The notes under the pieces were generated by a model. The model ran no database searches. It worked only from the letters and a program-made list of their open reading frames with translations, and was not told the DNA's origin. Shown one piece after another: positions 1 through 7,324 of a stretch of DNA of 64,000 nt. The stretch spans positions 62,001 through 126,000 of the forward strand of contig NZ_BAAAOK010000027.1 of assembly GCF_039530285.1 (NCBI RefSeq). Direction: 5' to 3'. Positions within the stretch are counted from its first letter, which is position 1; every line of letters starts with the position of its first letter. Source of the DNA: Actinomadura_C alba (GTDB taxonomy: Bacteria; Actinomycetota; Actinomycetes; Streptosporangiales; Streptosporangiaceae). The position numbers were made by a program, and so were the translations under genes.

Positions 1-494
1 AGTGACGGGTCGGCCCGCCGGATGCCCTCGATCACGGCGGCGGCCTGGCCCTCGTCGGCCACCACGCGGTTGTACAGGGCTCCGTGCGGCTTGACGTAGG
101 TCACCCGGGAGCCGGCGGCGCGGGCGAAGACCTCGAGCGCGCCGATCTGGTACGTCACCTCGTCGGCGAGTTCCTCGGGCGGCATGTCGATCGCGCGGCG
201 GCCGAAGCCGGCCAGGTCGCGATAGGAGACCTGCGCGCCGATGCGCACTCCGCGCTCGGCCGCGCGTGCGCAGACCCTGCGCATGATCGATGGATCACCG
301 GCGTGGAAGCCGCACGCGACGTTGGCGCTCGTGACGATGTCGAGCAGGGCCTCGTCGTCGGTGAGGGTCCACCGGCCGAAGCCCTCGCCGAGATCGGCGT
401 TGAGGTCCATCACGGCCTGCCCGGATCCGCGGCCGCTCGGGGCCGGGCGGCCACGGTCGTCCGGCCGCTCGTTCAGGCGATCATTCGCCTTCAT
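1..494 (-). CDS. pxpA: 5-oxoprolinase subunit A (LamB/YcsF family), 3' part cut off by window edge
   Basis: This frame is open from the ATG at 494 down to base 1, so the C-terminal part lies outside the window. The product starts with about 28 unconserved residues and then shows the LamB/YcsF signature MDLNADLGEGFG, followed by SANVACGFHAGDP, GFGRR and KPHGALYN, all hallmarks of PxpA. Known PxpA proteins work with PxpB and PxpC to hydrolyse 5-oxoproline to glutamate using ATP in the cytoplasm. The canonical GAH before the conserved SY is GAQ here. The start at 494 is chosen because GGGAGG lies 6 nt upstream and the ATG overlaps the GntR stop (ATGA). An internal ATG at 410 matches the usual family start but has a poorer ribosome site. 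Coupling to the GntR gene suggests that regulator controls it. Confidence 0.88.
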   Translation of the reverse strand, partial: MKANDRLNERPDDRGRPAPSGRGSGQAVMDLNADLGEGFGRWTLTDDEALLDIVTSANVACGFHAGDPSIMRRVCARAAERGVRIGAQVSYRDLAGFGRRAIDMPPEELADEVTYQIGALEVFARAAGSRVTYVKPHGALYNRVVADEGQAAAVIEGIRRADPS

Positions 495-1183
495 CTCGGA
501 CCTCCCGCATCTCGGACCTCCCGCATCCGGTCGGTGATCTGGGCCTCCGCGTTGTCAAGGTAGTCGGTGAGCTCCCGCTCAGCGGCCGGCAGGTCTCCCG
601 CCGCGAGCAGGTCGGCGATGACCCGGTTGCGCCGCAGGTACGGTCCGTGGAACTCGCGCGGCGACGGCATCACATGGAACGCCGGCCGCAGCTCGGCCAG
701 CAACCGGCGCATGAACTCGTCGATCCGGTCGCTGCCGGCCAGCCGGGCCAGTGCCCGGTGGAAGTTCAGGTCCGCGGTGGCGACCGCGGACCACTCCTCC
801 CGCGCGGCGGCCCGCTCGCCCTGCGCCACCGCTTCGTGCACGGCCGCGAGCAGCCTCGGCTCGGCGGCCGCCGCGTTGCGCAGCCCGGCCGCCTCGAGCG
901 CCAGGCGCGCCTTGTAGGCGTCGGTCACGTCGCGCACGGTCAGTTCGCGCACCGCCACTCCGCGGTTCATCTCGTACGTGAGCAGGCGCTCCTGGATGAG
1001 CAGCCGGAACGCCTCACGCAGCGTGTTGCGGGAGATGCCGAGGATGGTCGCGATCGACGCCTCGGACAGCCTCGTGCCCGGGGCGAGGGTGCCTTCGGCG
1101 ATGTGCGTGCGAAGCACGTCGGCGACCCGGTCGGCGGTGCTGGTGCGGGCGAGGAGGTGCCGATCCGCGGTCAGGCCCTCCAC
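491..1183 (-). CDS. GntR-family transcriptional regulator, FadR/FCD subgroup
   Basis: The 230-residue product has an N-terminal winged helix (about residues 10-75, with ADRVADVLRTHIAEG, GTRLSEASIATILGISRNTLREAFRLL) and an all-helical FCD ligand domain (about 90-215). It fits the usual 220-240 residue size. The gene overlaps pxpA by four bases, so both are probably one transcript controlled by this protein. The listed start is a GTG with no good ribosome site. An in-frame CTG 24 nt upstream has GGAG at ideal 8-nt spacing, so translation may begin there and add eight residues. A palindrome in the leader region is a likely autoregulatory operator. The ligand is unknown; 5-oxoproline or a related amide is a guess from context only. 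Confidence 0.88.
   Translation of the reverse strand: MEGLTADRHLLARTSTADRVADVLRTHIAEGTLAPGTRLSEASIATILGISRNTLREAFRLLIQERLLTYEMNRGVAVRELTVRDVTDAYKARLALEAAGLRNAAAAEPRLLAAVHEAVAQGERAAAREEWSAVATADLNFHRALARLAGSDRIDEFMRRLLAELRPAFHVMPSPREFHGPYLRRNRVIADLLAAGDLPAAERELTDYLDNAEAQITDRMREVRDAGGPR
493..524. repeat. 16-bp perfect tandem duplication carrying a Shine-Dalgarno plus ATG
   Basis: Read on the minus strand, the unit ATGCGGGAGGTCCGAG occurs twice in a row across the last codons of the GntR gene, immediately before the pxpA start. Each copy contains GGGAGG followed by an ATG 6 nt later. The copy nearer the GntR start leads to a short ORF that stops soon; the other drives pxpA. Confidence 0.9.
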
Positions 1184-1254
1184 GGCGCTCGGGGTGGGTC
1201 CTGGCAGGGCGGTATCTCCTTTCGGGCCGGGCTGACACGTCGCATCCTTGTGGG

Positions 1255-1267
1255 ATTGTTGAACAAT
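1255..1267. promoter_or_regulatory. Putative GntR operator, ATTGTT-N-AACAAT
   Basis: A perfect 6-bp inverted repeat with one central base (ATTGTTGAACAAT) lies about 70 bp upstream of the GntR gene in an otherwise GC-rich leader. It contains the GT...AC core typical of FadR-subfamily operators, so it probably mediates autoregulation of the gntR-pxpA transcript. Confidence 0.55.
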
Positions 1268-1292
1268 ACTTCAGCCTCTCGATCAACTTCCC

Positions 1293-1403
1293 GCCGAGGC
1301 GCAGCCGACCGCCGGAGTGCCCCAGGTGACCGCGGGCGACCTCACCGGCGACCACTGGCTCGCCACCTTCGCCGTCATGGTCCTGGACGCCGCCGATCCA
1401 TCG
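1293..1403 (+). pseudogene. Possible gene remnant of about 37 codons, family not identified
   Basis: Reading from 1293 in this frame gives protein-like sequence (GVPQVTAGDLTGDHWLATF) with almost every codon ending in G or C, unlike the flanking DNA. There is no start codon or ribosome site, and the frame soon loses its codon bias. It looks like the tail of a deleted gene. I do not recognise the family securely. Confidence 0.3.
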
Positions 1404-1465
1404 CGAAGCCGATCGCGGAAGGGATCTGGGGGTACAACGCGTCGCGGCGCACTAACGTTTTGAAT

Positions 1466-2167
1466 ATGACCGTTCCCCGGGTCGCCGTCACCGTCGATCT
1501 CGTCGTCCTCACCGTGCGCGAACAGCGCCTGTGCGCGCTGACGTGGCGGCGTGATCGTCCGCCGTTCGACGGCTGCTGGTCGTTGCCGGGCGGATTCATC
1601 CAGCTCGACGAGGACCTGCCCGGGGCGGCGACCCGGCTGATGGCCGAGCGCGCCGGGCTCGCCGACGTACGGATTCATCTCGAGCAACTCGCGACGTACG
1701 GCTATCCGGACCGCGACCCGCGCCAGCGGGTGGTGAGCGTCGCCTACCTCGGCCTGGCGCCCGATCTGCCCGCCTCGAGTCGGGCCCAGGTGCTGTGGAT
1801 CGCCGTTGACGATCTCGCGCAGCGCGACCGCGCTGCCTTCGACCACCGCCGGATCCTGTTCGACGGGGTCGAGCGCGCCCGCGCCAAGCTGGAGTACACG
1901 TCGCTGGCCGCGGCCTTCTGCCCGCAGGAGTTCACCGTGGCGGAGCTGCGCCGGGTGTACGAGATCGTCTGGGGCACCCCACTCGACCCGCGCAACTTCC
2001 ACCGGAAGGTGACCGGCGCCGACCGGTTCCTGATCCCCACCGGCCGTAGGACAACGCGCGACGGAGGCCGCCCGGCACAGCTCTACGCGCGCGGCGACGC
2101 CGAGCAGCTCCGCCCCCCCATGCTCCGGCCCAGGACCTGTCTCCCCGAACGGACCGGCACTCCGTAA
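1466..2167 (+). CDS. Nudix-domain/winged-helix regulator, NrtR-like
   Basis: The 233-residue product combines a Nudix fold (about residues 5-130) with a C-terminal winged helix (about 145-215, FTVAELRRVYEIVWG, DPRNFHRKV). The stretch LEQLATYGYPDRDPR followed by VVSVAYL is characteristic of NrtR, the ADP-ribose-sensing repressor of NAD metabolism. The Nudix box is degenerate: after GGFIQLDEDL the catalytic REUXEEXGU segment reads RLMAERAGL, so hydrolysis is probably lost and the domain likely acts as a ligand sensor. The start is the ATG at 1466, where the conserved domain begins; the reading frame is open far upstream only as an antisense shadow. No NAD-biosynthesis gene lies next to it, so its targets cannot be read from context. 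Confidence 0.8.
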   Translation: MTVPRVAVTVDLVVLTVREQRLCALTWRRDRPPFDGCWSLPGGFIQLDEDLPGAATRLMAERAGLADVRIHLEQLATYGYPDRDPRQRVVSVAYLGLAPDLPASSRAQVLWIAVDDLAQRDRAAFDHRRILFDGVERARAKLEYTSLAAAFCPQEFTVAELRRVYEIVWGTPLDPRNFHRKVTGADRFLIPTGRRTTRDGGRPAQLYARGDAEQLRPPMLRPRTCLPERTGTP

Positions 2168-2209
2168 AGTGGGGGCTGACCCACGTCATGCTCCCTGGGA
2201 GGAACAAGG

Positions 2210-3289
2210 GTGTCCGAGGAAGTCAGCCCCCGTTTCCGTACCGTGCTGGAGCGGATCGTCGCGTACAAGCCCGGCCGGATGGTCGTATCGCCGGGTGGCA
2301 GGTCGTTCAAGCTGTCGTCCAACGAGTCGCCGTACGGCCCGCTGCCCTCGGTGGTCGAGGCGATCGCCGAGGCGGCCCTGCAGGTGAACCGCTATCCCGA
2401 CAACGGCTGCACGGAACTGATCGCCGCCCTGTCCGCCAGGTACGGCGTGCCCGCCGACCACATCGCCGTCGGGTGCGGCTCGGTGGGCGTGGCACAGATG
2501 CTGCTCGAGGCGGTGGGCGAGCCGGGCGCCGAGATCCTGTACGCGTGGCGGTCGTTCGAGGCGTACCCGCTGCTCGTCGACCTGGTCGGCGCCACCTCGG
2601 TGCAGGTGCCGCTCGTGGATGAGAAGCACGATCTGTCCGCGATGGCCGAGGCCATCACCGAGCGGACCCGCCTGATCTTCGTCTGCAACCCCAACAACCC
2701 CACCGGCACGGTGGTCCGGAAGGCCGAGTTCGAGGCGTTCCTCGACCAGGTGCCGGGGGACTGCCTGGTGGTGCTCGACGAGGCCTACCGCGAGTACCTG
2801 CGCGACGACGAGACCGTCGACGGGCTGGACCACTACGGCGACCGGCCCAACCTGGCGATCCTGCGCACCTTCTCCAAGGCGTACGGCTTGGCCGGGCTCC
2901 GGACCGGTTACCTGATCGCCCACCCGGCGGTCGCCGAGGCGGCCCGCAAGACGTTCCTGCCGTTCAGCGTCAACAGCATCGCGCAGGCCGCCGCCATAGC
3001 CTCGCTGCGCGCCGAGGGCGAGCTGCTGGAGCGGGTCGAGGCCACGGTCAAGGAACGCGACCGGGTGCGGGCCGCGCTGCTGACCCAGGGCTGGACGGTG
3101 CCGCCCACCGAGGCCAACTTCGTCTGGCTCCGGCTCGGTGACGACACCCTTGACTTCGCGGCCGCGTGCGAGGAGGCCGGGGTCAGCGTCCGTCCATTCG
3201 CGGGCGAGGGGTCCCGGGTCTCGATCGGCTCACCCGAGGACAACGACGCCTTCCTGACCGTCGCTGAGGCCTATCCGCGCCGGCACTGA
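2210..3289 (+). CDS. hisC: Histidinol-phosphate / aromatic aminotransferase (class I/II, PLP-dependent)
   Basis: The 359-residue product is a fold-type I aminotransferase of the HisC family. Visible landmarks are the substrate loop SSNESPYGP, NPNNPTG at about 160-166, the aspartate of VVLDEAYREY, and the Schiff-base lysine 223 in TFSKAYGLAG, with the following arginine RTGY. The family interconverts histidinol phosphate and imidazole-acetol phosphate with glutamate/2-oxoglutarate; many actinobacterial paralogues act on phenylalanine or tyrosine instead. It stands alone, outside a his operon, which favours the aromatic aminotransferase (pat-like) role. The GTG start is preceded by GGGAGG at 7-8 nt. 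The gene converges on the DMT exporter with a shared hairpin between. Confidence 0.85.
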   Translation: MSEEVSPRFRTVLERIVAYKPGRMVVSPGGRSFKLSSNESPYGPLPSVVEAIAEAALQVNRYPDNGCTELIAALSARYGVPADHIAVGCGSVGVAQMLLEAVGEPGAEILYAWRSFEAYPLLVDLVGATSVQVPLVDEKHDLSAMAEAITERTRLIFVCNPNNPTGTVVRKAEFEAFLDQVPGDCLVVLDEAYREYLRDDETVDGLDHYGDRPNLAILRTFSKAYGLAGLRTGYLIAHPAVAEAARKTFLPFSVNSIAQAAAIASLRAEGELLERVEATVKERDRVRAALLTQGWTVPPTEANFVWLRLGDDTLDFAAACEEAGVSVRPFAGEGSRVSIGSPEDNDAFLTVAEAYPRRH

Positions 3290-3306
3290 CCACGCCGGGT
3301 CACTTC

Positions 3307-3330
3307 GGCGGGCTCGCGCACGGGCCCGCC
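3307..3330. terminator. Bidirectional hairpin terminator between convergent genes
   Basis: A 7-bp GC-only stem (GGCGGGC / GCCCGCC) with a 10-nt loop sits in the 48-bp gap between the aminotransferase stop and the DMT exporter stop. There is no strong U tract, as is usual in actinomycetes. Confidence 0.55.
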
Positions 3331-3337
3331 TAGGTCG

Positions 3338-4294
3338 TCATTTCGTGGCGGGTTCGGGTTCGGGCGCGGCGACCGGTGCGGGCCTCTTCGCCCGGCGCTC
3401 GGTCGAGACGACCATGCCGACCCCGGCGATGATCACCGCGCCGCCGGCGAGGATTGGCCAGGTGACCTGCTCGCTGAGCACGATGGCACCGAGTAGCACG
3501 GCCACGGCCGGATTGACGTAGGCGTACGTGCCGACGAGTGAGATCGGCGCGTTGTCCAGCAGCCACACGTACGAGGTGAAGGCCAGCAGCGAGCCGAAGG
3601 TGATGAGATAGGCCAGCGCCACCCAGGACCGGGTGGAGACCTGCCCGAGGTCGAAGCTCTCACCCCGGGTCGCGCTGAGCACGGTCAGGGCGAGCCCGCC
3701 CGCGGCCATCTCGTAGACGCTCGCGACGAAGGTGTTGCCGGGCATGGGCAGCCGGCTCGAGAGGAACGAGCCGATCGACCACGACAGCGCTGCCACCAGG
3801 ATGATGACGACGCCGACGACGCTCCCGGAGCCGCCCTCGCGCAGCAGCGAGAGCAGCGCCACCCCGGTGAAACCGATGACCACGCCCGCGACGGTCTTGA
3901 CCGGCGGCCGGTCGCCGCTGCCCGCTCGGAAGATGACCAGCCACAGCGGTACGGACGAGACCAGCAGCGCCGCCATCCCCGTCGAGATGTGCTGCTCGGC
4001 GATCGACACCATGCCGTTCCCGAAGGTCAGCAGCAGCAGCCCGACCAGAGCGGCCGAGCCGAGCCGGCGGGGCGAGACCCGCAGTACTCCCGGCCCGTAC
4101 CGGATCATCAGCGCGATGCCGAGCAGCACGGCCGCCGCGATGAACCGGATGGCACCGCCGAGCAGCGGAGGGATGGTCTCGATGACGATCCCGATGCCGA
4201 GGTAGGTCGACCCCCACACGATGTAGACCACGATCAGAGCGGCCCACGCGACGGAACTCATGTTTCGGGTGGTGTCAGGAGCCGATGACGTCAT
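3338..4294 (-). CDS. EamA-type DMT-superfamily transporter
   Basis: The 318-residue protein has ten predicted membrane segments in two EamA halves (about 15-150 and 160-295), with the typical first helix VVYIVWGSTYLGIG and the second-half motif TSYVWLLDNAPISLVGTYAYVNP. DMT proteins of this kind usually export metabolites or amino acids through the cytoplasmic membrane; the substrate cannot be read from the sequence. The C-terminus carries a short Ala/Pro/Glu tail. The start at 4294 has AGGG about 9 nt upstream; an internal ATG at 4261 is possible. It is monocistronic and convergent with the aminotransferase. Confidence 0.85.
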   Translation of the reverse strand: MTSSAPDTTRNMSSVAWAALIVVYIVWGSTYLGIGIVIETIPPLLGGAIRFIAAAVLLGIALMIRYGPGVLRVSPRRLGSAALVGLLLLTFGNGMVSIAEQHISTGMAALLVSSVPLWLVIFRAGSGDRPPVKTVAGVVIGFTGVALLSLLREGGSGSVVGVVIILVAALSWSIGSFLSSRLPMPGNTFVASVYEMAAGGLALTVLSATRGESFDLGQVSTRSWVALAYLITFGSLLAFTSYVWLLDNAPISLVGTYAYVNPAVAVLLGAIVLSEQVTWPILAGGAVIIAGVGMVVSTERRAKRPAPVAAPEPEPATK

Positions 4295-4414
4295 GGCTCA
4301 TTACCCTAGGGGATGACCACGACAGTTCCCCAGCGGGTTTCGGCCCGGTCCATATCAAGCTGGGCGACTGGCGGGTGAGGTCACCTGACCGTGCTCCGCA
4401 CTATTGACCACGAA

Positions 4415-4443
4415 GAGCCCCCAGAGCGCGGTGCTGGGGGCTC
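4415..4443 (-). terminator. Strong hairpin terminator after the Ser/Thr kinase gene
   Basis: GAGCCCCCAG and CTGGGGGCTC form a perfect 10-bp stem with a 9-nt loop, about 45 bp downstream of the kinase stop codon. Confidence 0.75.
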
Positions 4444-4505
4444 GACGCTGTGCCGCTACGACGTTGTGCCGCTACGACGCTGTACCGCTACGACGCTGTA
4501 CCGCC
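4444..4505. repeat. Tandem 16-bp repeat, nearly four copies, spanning a kinase stop codon
   Basis: The unit GACGCTGTGCCGCTAC (plus strand) is repeated 3.9 times with one or two substitutions per copy. On the minus strand each unit holds TAG; the one at 4488-4490 ends the kinase ORF. Because the unit is not a multiple of three, gain or loss of copies mainly changes the 3' UTR. Confidence 0.85.
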
Positions 4506-6509
4506 GGCCGACGGTGCGCCGCACTCCGCCGCCGGGATCGTCGCCGTGCGCGTGAGCCCGCCGGGCCGCGCGGTCACGACGATGGTCCAGTCCTCGCAGT
4601 CGGTGGTGAAGGTCTGCGTGACGCCGAAGGTGTACGACCTCGCGCCGGAGAGGCGCTTGGTGGTGGCGGCCACCGACGTGCCACCGGAGGTGTACGAGAT
4701 CGACACGTTGATCGGGCCAGTGCCGTCGGCCGTGACCGTGATGCTCGCGGAGCCGACCTGCCCGCTCCGCGTCCACGAACCGATGGACAGACCGGTGGCG
4801 GTGGTGGCCTTCGGCGGCGGCGTGGAGTGTTGCGGCTGCGTCGGCGGCTGTCCCGGCCGTGTCGCCCTGGGCCGTCCAGCGGGCTGGGAGCCGTCGCTCG
4901 TGCCCGGGGCCGGGCTCGTCTCGTCGGGAGCGGTCGGGGTACCGGAGGCGGCCGCGCGGGTCCGGCCTGCCGCCGGCTGCCCGATCTGCGGCGCGTCCTG
5001 TTCCGAGGGCACGGTGGCCGACGGCTCTCCGGCCGGCGATTCGGCGATCGCGGCGGGCCGCCCCTCGCCGGTCTTGCCGACGAACGTCACCAGCCCACCG
5101 CCCAACAGCAGCAACGCCATCGCGGCGGCGGCGATCATCCAGCTCTTGCCGCCCTTCTCCCGGTCGGCGACGGCCTCGTACGGCGCCCGCGGGTCGTGCC
5201 GGCCGGGTGGGATGCGCGGCTCCGGAACCTGCGGGGATCGAACCTGTGGGGTGTACGAAGCCTGCGGCTTGTACTCCCGAGGCTGTTCGCGATGCTCGCC
5301 GTACTCGTGGCCGCCGTACGGGGTCGGTGCGGCCGGAGCCGGCTCGGGCGCGCGCGTCGGAGCCCGTACAGGCAGCGGCGGCGGTGCGACGGCCGGGGCG
5401 GACCCGACCGCTGTGGGCGCGTCGTCGGGTGCGCCGGGTGCATCGCCGTCCTCGACCGGGACCGCTCGGATCAGCTGGACGGGCTCCACCGGCTCGATGG
5501 GCTTGACCGCCTCGATCGGCTGGGTCATCGCCGCGGCCGCAATGGCGCGCCGAGCCGGCTCGGTGAGCATCATCTCGGTCTCGGCGGCACCGGGGGTGTC
5601 GGCGGGCACCTTCGCAGGCACGTCGTCGGTGTCGTCACTCCGCGGCGTGGGCCCGCGGAGCGCGAGGAGCCCGGCGAGCTGGGCCAGATGGACCATGCCG
5701 AGGCGGACCCAGCCGTCGCCGTACTCGGCCTCGGCCGTCTCGTCCACCATCGCCAGCATCTCCGCGGCCGACGCGGGCCGCTCGCCCGGATCCTTGGCCA
5801 GGCCGCGGGCGACGATCTCGCGCAGCGGTCCGGCGATCCACTCGACGGGGACCTCTCCGGTCAGATGCGCCTCCGCGAGCCGCGCCACCTGCGCGGTCTG
5901 GAAGGGGGGCGCTCCGGTCACGCACTCGTAGAACACCGCGGTCGCCGCGTACAGATCGCTGGCGAGGGTGGCGGGGCCGCCCTCCCACAACTCGGGGGCC
6001 ATGTACGCGGGCGTGCCCGCGACCGGGGTGCCGACGGTCCGGACGGCGATGCCGACGTCCGTCAACTTGCTGACCCCGTCGCTGCGCAGGAGGACGTTGC
6101 CCGGTTTGCAGTCGCGGTGCAGGACGCCGGCGGCGTGCACGGCACCGAGGCCCAGCAGCGTGCCCTTCAGCACGGTGAGCGCGGCCTCGGGACGGATCGA
6201 GCCCTCGGAGGCGATGAGGTCGGCAAGGGTGATGCCGTTGACCAGCTCCATGACCACCGCGCCGCCGACGGGCGACTCGGTGTACTGCAGAAAGCGGACC
6301 AGGTGGGGTTGCCGCATCTCGGCGAGCCGCCGCGCCTCAGTCCGGAAGCGCTCGGCGAACTCGTCGTTCTCGTACATCTGGTCTGAGAGATATTTGATCG
6401 CTACCGGGGTGTCGGTCGCCTCGTGCATCGCCAGCACGACCCTGCCGGTCGGGCCTTTCCCGAGCTCCCGAAGGTGGCTGTATCCGGGAAGCGTCCCATC
6501 GCCGTGCAC
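4488..6509 (-). CDS. Membrane Ser/Thr protein kinase with extracytoplasmic beta-sandwich-like domain (paralogue 1)
   Basis: The 673-residue protein has an N-terminal eukaryotic-like kinase domain (about 8-265) with ATP lysine K39 in VAIKYL, the catalytic loop HRDCKPGN at 131 and APE at 171. The Mg-binding DFG is DVG (151-153). An acidic/Pro-rich juxtamembrane region (about 300-450) leads to one membrane helix (about 452-474). A Pro/Thr linker follows, then a C-terminal domain of about 100 residues with conserved C-E-D-W and a later Cys. The same C-terminal domain ends paralogue 2 at 7321-8976, so both probably sense a similar extracellular signal. The GTG start is preceded by AGGAG. A hairpin at 6717-6746 separates it from the upstream gene, so it probably has its own promoter. 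Confidence 0.88.
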   Translation of the reverse strand: MHGDGTLPGYSHLRELGKGPTGRVVLAMHEATDTPVAIKYLSDQMYENDEFAERFRTEARRLAEMRQPHLVRFLQYTESPVGGAVVMELVNGITLADLIASEGSIRPEAALTVLKGTLLGLGAVHAAGVLHRDCKPGNVLLRSDGVSKLTDVGIAVRTVGTPVAGTPAYMAPELWEGGPATLASDLYAATAVFYECVTGAPPFQTAQVARLAEAHLTGEVPVEWIAGPLREIVARGLAKDPGERPASAAEMLAMVDETAEAEYGDGWVRLGMVHLAQLAGLLALRGPTPRSDDTDDVPAKVPADTPGAAETEMMLTEPARRAIAAAAMTQPIEAVKPIEPVEPVQLIRAVPVEDGDAPGAPDDAPTAVGSAPAVAPPPLPVRAPTRAPEPAPAAPTPYGGHEYGEHREQPREYKPQASYTPQVRSPQVPEPRIPPGRHDPRAPYEAVADREKGGKSWMIAAAAMALLLLGGGLVTFVGKTGEGRPAAIAESPAGEPSATVPSEQDAPQIGQPAAGRTRAAASGTPTAPDETSPAPGTSDGSQPAGRPRATRPGQPPTQPQHSTPPPKATTATGLSIGSWTRSGQVGSASITVTADGTGPINVSISYTSGGTSVAATTKRLSGARSYTFGVTQTFTTDCEDWTIVVTARPGGLTRTATIPAAECGAPSAGGTAS

Positions 6510-6569
6510 GGGGTCTCCTCTCCGTGATCACGTGACTGCGGTTTCGATAAGTGGCGACCCTATCCGGCC

Positions 6570-6601
6570 TTATATGGCGCGCATATAACGTTTCGTGAAA
6601 T
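6570..6601 (-). promoter_or_regulatory. Putative promoter/operator of kinase paralogue 1
   Basis: An AT-rich island in the 233-bp gap holds the palindrome TTATATG-N5-CATATAA (6570-6588), directly followed by ACGTTTCGTGAAAT (6588-6601). The latter matches 13 of 14 bases upstream of kinase paralogue 2 (9071-9084). Minus-strand TATAAG near 6570 could be the -10 element. Confidence 0.5.
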
Positions 6602-6716
6602 GTTTGCCACGCGCAGTCAGTTCGAGACCCTGGTCACCTCGCAGTGACCTGGCGAGATGGGCGTGCGACGTGAGATGGCTCTCAAAGCGCCGGGCCTGGC
6701 CGTGCGGCGGTCGCCG

Positions 6717-6746
6717 CTGACCGGGACCCGGCCGGGCCCCGGTCAG
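6717..6746 (-). terminator. Hairpin overlapping the stop of the one-pass membrane protein gene
   Basis: CTGACCGGG and CCCGGTCAG form a 9-bp stem with a GC-rich 12-nt loop. The right arm contains the stop codon at 6743-6745. Confidence 0.5.
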
Positions 6747-7324
6747 TGGCAGGAGTAGCCGAAGGCCGACGACGCCTTGTCGGCGGTGCTCTCCGGCGCG
6801 ACCAGTTCCAGGGTGGCGGTGAAGCGGCGGTCCCCCGTGCCCTTGATGGCCCAGCTCAGATGGACCGTGACGTCCCGCTTGCCGGCCTCGACGGTCTCGT
6901 GCAGCAGACCGGAGTTGTGGCCGTCGCTGCGGACCCACCGGTAGGTGATCCGCCCCGCCTCGCCGTTGGTGGTCAGCACGCCGGTGACATCGACGGTGGC
7001 GTCGCAGGTCTGAACCTGCTCAGGCGTCTGAACCTTGATCGCCGTGACCTCGACCTCCTCGCCCTGGCCGCGCAGCAGCAGCCACAGCAGAAAGCAGACC
7101 AGCAGGGCCGCGGTCACGAGCCAGCCGATGAGGCTGCGCATCAGGCGCCGACGGCGGCGAGGCGGCTGGGCCCGCCCCGACCGCCACGTCTCGATCAGCT
7201 CGTCGGTGGGCTGTACGCCCGGCCCGAACCGCACCAGCTCGTCCGGACCGCTCGACCGGCCGGTGGATGAGTCGCCCGGCCGCCCGGCCGACTCATCCCC
7301 CGGCCGCGGTGATCCTTGCGTCAC
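6743..7324 (-). CDS. One-pass membrane protein with extracytoplasmic Ig-like domain
   Basis: The 193-residue protein has a charged Ser/Pro/Asp-rich cytoplasmic N-terminus (1-60), a basic stop-transfer RRRRRL, one membrane helix (about 65-85) and an extracytoplasmic domain (about 90-193). That domain has a predicted beta-strand rhythm, the motif YRWVRSDG, and two cysteines (CDATVDV and the penultimate C) likely to form a disulfide. Its GTG start overlaps the stop of kinase paralogue 2 by four bases (GTGA), with AGAGG just upstream, so the two are made together. The domain resembles the kinase C-terminal domains in size and cysteine placement. I infer a partner or substrate of the kinase; this is not proven. 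Confidence 0.75.
   Translation of the reverse strand: MTQGSPRPGDESAGRPGDSSTGRSSGPDELVRFGPGVQPTDELIETWRSGRAQPPRRRRRLMRSLIGWLVTAALLVCFLLWLLLRGQGEEVEVTAIKVQTPEQVQTCDATVDVTGVLTTNGEAGRITYRWVRSDGHNSGLLHETVEAGKRDVTVHLSWAIKGTGDRRFTATLELVAPESTADKASSAFGYSCH

Noticed and set aside
84..563. Plus-strand ORF over the left edge
   Set aside because: It is the antisense shadow of pxpA, whose minus-strand frame carries clear LamB/YcsF motifs.
4444..4505. Tandem 16-bp repeats considered as a CRISPR array
   Set aside because: The copies are directly adjacent with no spacers, are too short, and there are no cas genes.
4404..6386. 660-codon plus-strand ORF
   Set aside because: Antisense to kinase paralogue 1; its translation is Arg/Gly-rich with no domain, as expected for the opposite strand of a GC-rich gene.
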